Shown here: positions 55,469-64,000 of the stretch, piece by piece
Layout: each line of letters begins with the position of its first letter
Position numbering within the stretch: the stretch's first letter is position 1
Assembly (NCBI GenBank): GCA_016748015.1
Contig: JAAOMT010000703.1
Span: forward strand, 637,764-701,763
Length of the DNA stretch: 64,000 nucleotides
Origin: Geosiphon pyriformis
Taxonomy: Eukaryota; Glomeromycota; Glomeromycetes; Archaeosporales; Geosiphonaceae
Direction: 5' to 3'
The notes under the pieces: model-generated
Told to the model about the DNA's origin: nothing
The model's database searches: none
What the model saw: the letters and a program-made list of their open reading frames with translations, nothing else
Made by a program: the position numbers and the translations under genes

Positions 55469-55770
55469 GTGCATATGAATTCTTTTAGTAAGACTGTTGA
55501 TAAGCTAGAAAAAAAAGTGATCTCTTTGAAAAAAGAGTGCTGCATAAAAAATATTGATATGTTTGGTAACTTAGAACATCCGATTGGTGTGAATGATGAT
55601 ATATTTTCTAATTTGATGTTTTTTTGGGCTTATAAGCCTGTTTATATTAGAACTGATTCCTTAAAAACAGCTGAATGACTGGTTGGATTGGTTTCTAATA
55701 GTGTTACTTTGTTTAGTATTGTTTAGAAGATGTCTTTTTTGGATAAATTTTCTTTTAAGGCTTCAACATA
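55469..55770 (+). pseudogene. LINE2 ORF1-like gene, 3' part
   Basis: Continues the gene cut at 45165: after one copy of GTGC the frame reads HMNSFSKTVDKLEKKV, a coiled-coil-like segment, then NIDMFGNLEHPIGV and a final FKAST with TAG near 55768. Stops TGA near 55676 and TAG near 55724 at expected Trp and Gln. No RT follows. Confidence 0.55.
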
Positions 55771-56045
55771 GTGTGTTCTTTATTGGTTTGAGTAATTAAT
55801 TACGTGTAGAAAATGCATGATTAGCACTTAGTTTAGATCATTTAGTTTGATGTATAATATTAAATAGCTTTTGGGTTGCACTTATTAAGCAATAAATAAA
55901 TAATAAATAATAAATTAAATTAAATTAAATAAGATATTAAATAACAATTTTATTTATATTTAGTTTAATAATATTTAAATTATAAAAATACAAAAAACTT
56001 TTTTCTTTCCTTCCCAAAAAAGAGTCAAAAGTTTTTTTTTTGAAA
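55771..56045. other. AT-rich LINE2 tail and spacer
   Basis: Contains AATAAATAAATAATAAATAA and AAATTAAATTAAATTAAATA runs at 55895-55935, like the simple-sequence tail of a LINE. No gene seen. The next LINE begins close to 56046. Confidence 0.5.
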
Positions 56046-57895
56046 AAAGTTTTTTACTATTCAATATGATAAATCTAAACTGTTTTTGCTTAATTATAAG
56101 ATCACTATTGGCCTTAATATTGTTGTTATAAAAAAGACTCTAAAAAATTTTGGTTTTGGTGTTAGTATTAAGTCTATTGTGTCTAAAAAGAAGAGAAAAG
56201 GTGATGCTTTAGTAGATAATATCAGTAATAAAGAGATTTTTGCTAAGGAATTGAGTGGTTATTTATAGAGTTTTGAGACTGGTAACACTACTGAATCTGA
56301 TAATGTTGACATAAAGGAAGAGTACATAATTAAAAAAACCAGCTTTGACTATGGTAAGAGTGGTGCTCTTACTGAAAAAAATTCGAATCAGACACTTAAA
56401 GATTCAAGAATACAGACCAAAAGAGCATTGGGAAAACCACTAAGAAAAATTAATTTCTTGAATAATGATAATAATAATATTCTGTTGAATGTTCTCCTAA
56501 TACTCCTCTCTCTTTTGAAGAATTTGGTTAACATTCCTGTTAGAAAATCATTTGCTTTGGATATTGACTTAGATATGGTAATTAGAAAATTCTCTCAAGA
56601 GAAGCTAGTGGCAATTAAAAAATTATTTTCAAATATTAATGGTTTTGGGAAAGGGCTTTTACTCTTTCAAAATTTGCTAGAATTATCCAAGTAATATTCA
56701 CTTTTGAATTGAACTTGGCCCAAACATCTAATATGGCAAAGAATGCAAAGATTGCAGTAAATACTAATCTCAAAAAATTTGCTGATCACTTAGATCAGAC
56801 TGTGATAATAAAAAAAATTCCAGTTGGAATGTCAGCTAAGATTGGTGTTATTAAGTTGATCAAAATGCAGTTGGTAGAATTTTGGCAAAAGACTGTAGTT
56901 GAGTTTAAGCAATTGGATTATGCTGATTTGGTTATAGCAAAGTAGTCTATCTTAATTGAGAAAGATGCTGTATATATTGTTAGAGCAGAGTCAGATAAAA
57001 AATCATGAGATGCTAGGGATTATTATATGATACTGCTCTATATACTGCCTATGAGAACTAATATCCATGATATTTGAAACTTTATTGGTTCTATGGATAA
57101 AAAAACATGCTTCATTAATTATTATTCAGTCTCATATGCCTAGACCAGATGTGTTGTTATTTGTTTTGACTTTGTTCAATTATTAAATGCCACCATAAAA
57201 ACCACACTAGTACTAAGAAATGTTAATCTGCATTGGTCCTGTCTGAATCTTGTTAAGTGTGCTAAGTGTAAGAAATTTGGTTATATATTATTGGGCTGTG
57301 CCTTTGGTGAAAAAGATTTTCCTAGTAGTATATTTTATAAGATGTTATTAGAAGCAGATAAAAACAGACTGGCATCTATCTATTTCAAACACTTAGCGTT
57401 AATAGCTCATCCTGTTTTTTTGGTGGTGTCTCTTAAGTGAAAGTTGTTGGTGGATTCTCTTTCTCCTTTCTTTCTGCTGATAATGATTTGTCAAGTTTTG
57501 GCTCTTTTTTAGAGATAAAGCCTATCCCACTAGTGTCTATAGAACTGAATAATAGGTTTGCTGCTCTTAAGTACAGTCTTACCAGTCTTGTAAAATGTGT
57601 TAATAAGCTGGCTAAAAGATTGAACACACTTGAACTAATGGTTTTCCAGTTTAACTTTGGATGTTAGTCATTGGTAACTCTTTCATCACAAAATCAAGGA
57701 GCAAATATAGTTATAAGTGAGAGTTCAAGTGTGGCCACTAGTGGTAAAACTGTTGTAAAAACAGTGGTTTTTAATTAATTTGTAATTTCAAAATTGGAAG
57801 TGACTTTGAATAATCTCTCAGTTATTGTTATAGACCTAATGGCCAAAGTAGACAATACTAGTTTGGTGTCTGTTGTCTATCCTTCTTAATGATTA
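56046..57895 (+). pseudogene. LINE1 (plus) ORF1
   Basis: Reads SKLFLLNYKITIGLN, SKKKRKGDALVDN, KINFLNNDNNNILL, IPVRKSFALDIDLDMV, then an RRM-like VIIKKIPVGMSAKIG and LVEFWQKTVVEFKQLD. A second domain ends in CAKCKKFGYILLGC, a CCHC knuckle with His to Tyr. C-terminal LTSLVKCVNKLAKRLN is coiled-coil-like. A shift near 56690 and stops at 56266, 56943 and 57006. Confidence 0.65.
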
Positions 57896-57904
57896 ATTTT
57901 GTCT

Positions 57905-58620
57905 GAAAAGTGACTATGTGTAATATAAAGAGCATGAACAACTCTGCTAAACAAGCAGATATTATTCAATGACACAAGAATATGAACAATTTAATTTTAA
58001 TTTTCATGGAAACAAAACTAAAAAGAAAAGTTTGCCCATGGATTATTAATAAATTTGATGGTGTTTAAGTTTTTACTTCTGGTTTGGACTCTGGTTACCT
58101 GAGTTTTGATGTTACAATTGTCATAAATACTTTTTTAGCTAAACTTGTATATAAGATTTTAAAGATATCTGGTTAGTTTCTTTTTGTTAGGCTTTTTTTC
58201 AAAAATAAACTTTCTGTTTTGATTTTGGGATTTTATGCTAGAGCTTCTATGGCTGTTTATTTTTCTTAAGTTAATAAAATCAATTTTTTAATAGCTAAGA
58301 CTGTTAATGAATCTTTTTTTGTTGTTTTGGGTGGTAATTTCAATAAAGATAATTTATGCAAGTATATTAGTTTCAAGAAATGTTATGGCTTAGGTTTGGC
58401 CAATTCTCTGTTAGAAAGTTTAGTTAAGAAAAGTCACATATAGAAGAATTTAAGAAATGCCAAAAAGACAATTAATTATATGTTTGTCTCTTCAAACTTG
58501 GTCAACATGATAGTATGTCATAATATTTTGTCTGTTGGTAAACATTTTAATACTAATCATAGAACTGTTTCTGTGTCAATAGGTTTGGATGGATTATTAA
58601 ATACATAATTGCACTCCCTT
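57905..58620 (+). pseudogene. LINE1 (plus) endonuclease domain
   Basis: EEP nuclease: an NMNNLILIFMETKLKRK segment keeps the catalytic Glu (about 57980-58030). Then GFYARASMAVYF, VLGGNFNKDN (GDFN with Asp to Asn, as in the minus copy), KKTINYMFVSSNLVN (IDY to INY) and TNHRTVSVSIG (SDH to TNH). Three catalytic Asp are thus Asn. Several stops. Confidence 0.72.
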
Positions 58621-60137
58621 TGTAAATAAGCAAACAAAGATTATTAAAAATTCAATTTTAAAAAAGCTAGTGATGCCAAATAGACTAAGTTCAAGAATAC
58701 TATAACAACAAATGTGGCTATGTTTTCTGATGGATTTTGTGCATCAAAAAAGCTCTTAGATTTGAATACAATGTGAAATACTGTTTACAAAACAGTATAT
58801 TTGTTGGCTGAAAAAGTTTTTAAGAAGAAATAGTTCAAAAAATATGATAGTGTTTACACTAAAGAATCATCCAGATTTTACAAACTAAAACTTTTGATGC
58901 CTAAGATTGTTAGGACCTCTTGTCAAGTGTTTTATAATAAGTTCGCATTATTGTTGAATATATGGGATAGTTTTAATATTGTTAATGTCTCTGTAGTGAA
59001 GTCTTTTTTTCTTTTGAAATCTCTTTTTGATGTTATTAGATCTGTTCTGGCTAGGGTTAGAAAGTCTTATTACTCTTCTAAGATAATAGAATCAAAATGT
59101 GCTAAGAAGTTTCAGATTAGATCAGCAATTAATAAAAAAATAAAAGATTTTAAACTGAATAAGAGTTATACTATCAGAAATGTATTGGAATATTTTTTTC
59201 ACAGAGTAGTATTAGACCATCTGGTCATTAATGATGAATTAATTCTGGAGCCTAATTAGGTCAAGGCAAAAGTAGATGTAATTATGAAAAACTGGACTTA
59301 GAAGCATGTCATGGTTTCTAATCTTTCTAATAATTGGTCTTATTAGTATTAACTTTTGGATTATGTTTTTGATAATGCTTTTTCAAGTATAATGTGTATA
59401 GTTAATTTCAATGAAATGTTTAATGTGATTTCTGTTCTGCCTAATAGAAAGGCTGCTAGTCTCTCTAACATTTCAAATAAATTGTGAAAACATTGTGACA
59501 AGTCTGTATTGAATATGCTTTTAATGCTTTTGAACTCTTGTTTAATTTATGAGTTAATGCTTGGTTCTTAAAAAAAAGCTTGGATCTTAATGATTTTCAA
59601 ACCATATAAATGAAAAGGCATTCTTATAAATACTCAACCTATCATCTTGATTAAGACAATTCATAAGATTCTTTCCAAAAATTTTTCAGACAGAATCTTT
59701 TTGGCTTGATGTTCTCTATAAAAATAATTTTTTTGTTCTAAAAAATACAACAACACAATTCCCTATTTTTGCTATTGGTTTAGTAATAGAAGATATCTTA
59801 GAAAAGAATCATAAACTGTGACTGGTTTTGTAGAACATGTATAAGACTTATAATTTTGTTGGATAGGAACATCTCAAGAAAAGTTTAATCAAGATTAAAA
59901 TATGTGGCAAATTTATTAGACTTTTTAATTGTATTCACAATAATCAGATTAACAAAGTTATAACTGATTTTGGTTTAACTGATGATTATTAAGTTCATAA
60001 TAAGTTGGATTAAGGGGAAGTTTTCTAATTTTATTTTTTGGCACATATTTTATGATTCATTTTTGTGTAAAGTTAAGAGACAAGAGAGTGTGTATGATTA
60101 TAAGTTGAATTCTTATTATGTTGCCAAAACTGGCTGG
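58621..60137 (+). pseudogene. LINE1 (plus) reverse transcriptase, N-terminal half
   Basis: A linker open from 58894 to 59259, then LPNRKAASLSNISNKL, an IFKPYK-stop-KG region, NTQPIILIKTIHKILSKNFS (the LINE RT block with 'RPI...K...S...L') and the Asp-containing NMYKTYNFVG (Asp to Asn or Thr at the expected aspartate). It reaches KVITDFGLTDDY and is cut by element C before the FxDD block. Confidence 0.7.
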
Positions 60138-61089
60138 TGTTACCAGACGAAATTAGAGATATTGCTTAACATGAAATTACCCTTATAATTCTTATCATTA
60201 ATTAACATTTCAAATTATCACTTATTATATTAGCAAAATATCTGAAATTATCATTTAATTAATAACCCAATTTGTACATAACATAAATGTAACCTAATTG
60301 CAATAATCAATCATGCAATACCCCGAACTATGTAACATTCAAAAAATTTGCCAAAATAATGGATAGTTCACCGAAATATCTAATAGTTTGCAGAAATAAC
60401 TTGTAGTTTACCAAAATGTAGCTTTAGTTCAGCGAAATTGTAAAAAAGAACAAAGTTCAAGTTCATAGAATAGTGTTACGACAAGTTGTATAAAAGAAGA
60501 GCTTCTTTCTTTAAGAAAATGTATCTTACTTTAGATTTATCACTTAGAACCATTCCTATACACACAAAAAGAAATAAATATCAAATAATTCGAAAAACCA
60601 AATTCTTTAATTATTGCACTTGGAAAACCCTCAAAATCCAACTAACATTTTGAAATTGATTAACTACCAATTTTAGTAAACTGTTAGTGACTCCAGGCCT
60701 GAATAGAAAACGTTTTCCTTGACAGAATTCTATTTCTTTTACAATTCTTTTATTTTCTTTCTTTTATTTTCTTATTATAATCATTAAAGTAGCCTATAGA
60801 CGAGATTCCTGTAGAAGAGTTAACTTTCACAGCAAAGTAACTACACATTTTTAGTGAGCTTTCAGATGAGCAATTCCTGGGAAAGAGTTGATGTTTACTA
60901 CAACATAACTACATGAAGCAACTGGCATGAAATTGGCCATTCCACTATAAGCCCAGCAGTTCAAATTATAGGAGATAATTTGAAAATAAATTCAGTTACT
61001 GAATGTTCAACCACATCCAGACAACATAAATTCACAACAAACAGGCATCAACAACATTTAAGAAAAGAGACCAAAAACCTCTGATAACA
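60138..61089 (+). repeat. C 5' LTR (952 bp)
   Basis: Starts TGTTACCAGACG and ends CTCTGATAACA. TTYGCCGAAAT-like motifs at about 60340-60440 and TATAAAAG at 60489-60496. Relative to E it lacks a short AT segment near 60205. Confidence 0.9.
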
Positions 61090-61105
61090 TTTGGTGCTCT
61101 CCCAC
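61090..61105 (+). promoter_or_regulatory. C primer binding site
   Basis: TTTGGTGCTCTCCCAC, identical to that of E. Confidence 0.65.
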
Positions 61106-61135
61106 AAAAATAACACAGTAACAACAACTTCAAAA

Positions 61136-62960
61136 GTGGCGACTCAAACAGATTCAAGAACTCTAGAGTATTATCAGTCAATCTACACCCACTGCAAGCA
61201 GAGATTTAACATCCCAGACAGAATTGAAACATTCAAGAAAACACTTTACCAGTACATTGAAAATTGCATCAACAATTATCTTTTCAGAGACTACAACATT
61301 TCAGAAGTTAGACACAACTTATATGAAAGCTTAGTATATCACTCTTGTATAAACACTCAGGATTTTAACAGTCAAACACTTGAAACATATTTCCAAGAAC
61401 TCAACTTCAATATTATTCAGTATTGTGAAGAGAATTACCCAGTAGAACAGAAATTTTCTCTTGGTTTTGAATCGGAAACAGAAAAAGGAAAAGGAAAAAG
61501 GAAACAAAAACTCAGAACTACTCTCAATACACCCAAAACCACTGCCAAACATTTACAAAATCCAGAACCAGAAACCAGCTTTAAATTACTCCTCTTAATC
61601 ACACCATTTTTAGCTTTATTTGCTCAACCACAAACACCAAGCTCACTACTTATTCAGTTTTCAAGAATAGAAGATTTTCAGTCACCCAAAAGCCCTATTC
61701 AACAACAAGAACCAATATTAACCAGCACAAACCTTATTGACTACTTAGCAGAAAATCAAAGTGAAGAGACCAAATCAGAACAAGAAACAGAAGACTCAGA
61801 AAACAAAGAAAAAATGACCTCCACATACATCACAAAAATCTCTAAGTTCACAGGAAAAAACAGCAAAACCAGTCCTCAAGAATGGCTTAACAAAGTCTCA
61901 AAAGCAGGAGATGCAAATGGTTGGAATGCTGCCAGAATGTTAAAAACAATTCTATATTTCTTACAAGAAACAGCTGGTGAATGGTTTGAAAACTTGGAAG
62001 CCCTACCAGAACACTGGGAAGCATTCAAAACTGCTTTTCTAGAACAGTTCACTAACAATAACACTTCCATTACCCTTCAAAATTGGTTCCAAAATATCAA
62101 GCAAGAACCAAGTGAATCAGTTATGACCTATCTTGGGAAATTCAACAAACTGCTTAGAAGGATTCGGCAATTGGAAACCAATGAATACTATTTCAATGCA
62201 CAAATCTTGGACCAATTTATTGCTGGACTAAAAGACAAACTTATTAAGAAAGTTTGCCCACATGCACCAGAAGATTTAGCCACTGCTATTCAACAGACAA
62301 AAAACTAAGAAATGGCTATGGAAGAAGCCAATTATACCAAACTTGTTAACCTGGTTATTGGAGAAACCAGCTCAGCAGCTGAAAAAAAGATTGACCAATT
62401 AACCAAGAAAGTTGAAAACTACTTCACCAACCAACAGCAACAACAGCAGCCACAGCAGCCACAGCAATCACAACAACCACAAAGATATCAACCCCCACAA
62501 TGACACAATCAAAACAATTTTGGACCACCATCCAACAACCAAATCCAAAATTGCCATTACTGTGGAATCCCTGGCCACTGGAAAAAATATTGCAGAAAGC
62601 TACAATGAGACCAACAAAATAAGAGTAATCAATGTTACCCTTCACTACAACAATTTTATTACCAACCACCACTACCACCAGCTTATTATTCACCAAAACC
62701 ACAATATCAAACCGACTACTATCAATCTGCTCTACAGCCAATGCAACAACAGTATCGACAACCCATTCAACATTACCAAGTACCTGCTTAAAGATTGGTT
62801 CAACAAAACCAATTTGCACCACAAAACTAATTCACAACAAACAACAACAGAATCAACCCAAATAACCAATTAGTTCCCCAAAATCCAGCTCAGCCAAAAC
62901 TCACCCATTATTATACTCAACCTAGCTATCTTACAATACCTAAAGAACAGGATTTTCATC
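61136..62960 (+). pseudogene. C gag and Gln/Tyr-rich tail
   Basis: Open from 61088 to 62305 with no ATG until 61815; similarity to E begins at GTG 61136 (VATQTDSRTLEYYQ). N-terminal domain YNISEVRHNLYES. Gag domain QEWLNKVSKAGDANGWNAAR, EWFENLEALPEHWEAF, ESVMTYLGKFNKLLRR. Coiled stretch AAEKKIDQLTKKVENY, a poly-Gln/Pro run (62434-62480) and CCHC knuckle CHYCGIPGHWKKYC at 62552-62593. Stops at about 62306, 62501, 62606 and 62789. Confidence 0.87.
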
Positions 62961-62989
62961 ATACTGCACTCTCGGAAGGTAGAGCTGCA

Positions 62990-63530
62990 GTATGACAACA
63001 AAACTTTTCTTATACTCCTACCACAATTTCACCAGCCAGAATTGCTGAAAACACCAATCTCTCTGATATTTTTTCTTTTGAGTTTGAAGCCAATGAATCA
63101 CTATTTCTACTCAGCAATGCTGCTGCAAATAAACAGAAAGCAATTACAGCTATATATACTGAAGCTGAAGTTAAAGAAAAGACAATTTGCTTAATCCTAA
63201 ACAATGGATCTGCCGGAAGTATTATTACTTACCAGTTGATACAACAGTTAAAGAGAAATGTTGACCAACCAGCTTAAACAGTAATTGTTACTGCCGATGG
63301 CATGAAAAAGACTCCAGTAAGAGAAATTGACAATTTTCTGTTCACTCTTGATGAAATCACCATTTCAGTCAAAGTTCTTGTAATGGACACTCCTCAGTAT
63401 TAAGCCCTTGTCAGAAATGATTGGCTTCAAAAAGCCAATGCAAAATTAGACTGGGAAACCCAAGAACTACAAATTTTTTACCAAGAACAACACGCCTGAG
63501 TACCTGCCACTTGTGGTACATTCAACAAAT
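62990..63530 (+). pseudogene. C aspartic protease
   Basis: ICLILNNGSAGSIITYQL: the Asp-Ser-Gly motif is Asn-Asn-Gly (63200-63208), both changes G to A, so inactive. TAA near 63276 and TAA at 63401-63403, the shared stop. Continues in frame to an acidic stretch (FEFEPEEEK) and the Cys-rich module. Confidence 0.82.
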
Positions 63531-63689
63531 GCTCCGAAAAAGCCCCAGCTTTTGAATTTGAACCAGAAGAAGAAAAACCTATAATCAAAACATTTATGGC
63601 TCTTGGATCAATGTCCAATTGGGCCAAGAAAACTGAACAAGAACATTTTACTCCACACTCTGAATCTGAAACCTCTGGATGGAATATCC

Positions 63690-64000
63690 CTTACTCAAAA
63701 CCTGAACCAAGGAAACAATGCCTCTATATTCCCCTTAAATATAAGGACTGCCACAAGAAACTATTGTCAATAGAAGCTTGTATTTTACCTGAGGAAGAAT
63801 ATGAAAGTCATACTTGCTACTACTGCAAGGCCTGCCATTGAGAAAAATGGGGCCACTTGATCAAAAGAAGCGGAAAATGGGATAGAACACCCTGTCTTAC
63901 TTGTAGAAAGCAGCTTCTCAATGAATATAACTGGATTGATGTCACATTTAGAGGAGGAGTTTGCAATCAAACTTGCCAATATGCTCTTTCTATTGCAGAA
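63690..64000 (+). pseudogene. C Cys-rich module, cut by the window end
   Basis: YKDCHKKLLSIEAC (first Cys to Tyr), TCYYCKACH followed by TGA at about 63839, CLTCRKQLLNEYNW and VCNQTCQYALSI. Same layout as E (32730-33440). The dUTPase gene should follow outside the window. Confidence 0.7.

Larger units (their letters stand above)
56046..60137 (+). mobile_element. Plus-strand LINE1 copy, cut by element C
   Basis: ORF1, endonuclease and the first part of RT in order, collinear with the minus-strand copy (40318-43140) and extending further. Broken by many stops and shifts. At 60137 it is interrupted by the 5' LTR of element C, flanked by CTGG. The catalytic part of RT and the LINE 3' end lie beyond the window. 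Confidence 0.78.
60138..64000 (+). mobile_element. Ty3/gypsy element C (family A), 5' part
   Basis: 5' LTR, primer site, gag, protease and the start of the Cys-rich module; it runs off the window. Left flank CTGG (60134-60137). Closest to E in LTR and protein. Gag to the Cys-rich module is in one frame over 2.9 kb, interrupted only by point stops, making it the best-preserved gag here. Confidence 0.88.

Noticed and set aside
1-64000. A non-standard nuclear genetic code (TAA/TAG/TGA read as amino acids)
   Set aside because: The in-frame stops fall at Gln, Trp and Arg positions in different copies, and other copies have the normal codon there. Transition decay explains nearly all of them. Only the shared protease TAA stays open.

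Overview
The window is 64 kb of very AT-rich eukaryotic DNA made almost entirely of retrotransposons stacked inside one another. I see no host gene, tRNA, rRNA or CRISPR array. The LINE-like proteins at 40.3-45.2 kb and 55.5-60.1 kb (RRM-like segments, a CCHC knuckle, an AP-type endonuclease and a reverse transcriptase) resemble repeat proteins I associate with arbuscular mycorrhizal fungi (Glomeromycotina, Rhizophagus/Gigaspora type). With the AT content and transposon load, such a fungus is the best guess. This is recognition from memory, not a search.

Two related Ty3/gypsy families dominate. Family A has LTRs of about 950-990 bp starting TGTTACCAG. Family B has LTRs of about 870-930 bp starting TGTTACTCATA. 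Both have the order gag (CCHC knuckle), aspartic protease, a Cys-rich zinc-binding module, dUTPase, RT, RNase H, integrase, and then an extra ORF (here ORF3) just before the 3' LTR. In the best copies gag to integrase lies in essentially one frame, so the ancestor made a gag-pol fusion. Nearly every copy is broken by stops at Gln, Trp and Arg codons and by a few frameshifts.

Layout. 1-258: tail of an LTR of a third type (D), inserted in A1. 259-6825: 3' part of A1, inserted in gag of B1. 6826-15451: 3' part of B1, inserted in the dUTPase gene of A2. 15452-20653: 3' part of A2, inserted in the integrase gene of B2. 20654-22823: 3' end of B2, inserted in B3. 22824-28189: B3, a heavily decayed family B copy that carries a solo LTR (26890-27763) and an unidentified insertion (about 23149-25000). 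28190-29084 plus 38981-39050: a minus-strand family A LTR, split by the complete element E (29085-38980, two LTRs, target duplication ATGC). 39051-40318: minus-strand family A dUTPase and Cys-rich fragment. 40318-43140: minus-strand LINE. 43303-45165 plus 55469-55770: plus-strand LINE ORF1-like gene, split by the complete minus-strand family B element B' (45166-55468, target duplication GTGC). 56046-60137: plus-strand LINE, cut by element C, a family A copy that starts at 60138 and runs off the window.

How the parts would have worked together: gag forms the particle and binds RNA. Protease, RT, RNase H and integrase carry out the copy-and-paste cycle. dUTPase would keep uracil out of the cDNA. 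The Cys-rich module and ORF3 are conserved in both families but have no function I can name. The main observations to follow up are these two shared modules, an in-frame TAA at one protease codon in five of six copies from both families, exchangeable palindromic repeat cassettes upstream of the TATA box in family B LTRs, a 4-bp insertion-site preference, and a strong C-to-T/G-to-A decay pattern.
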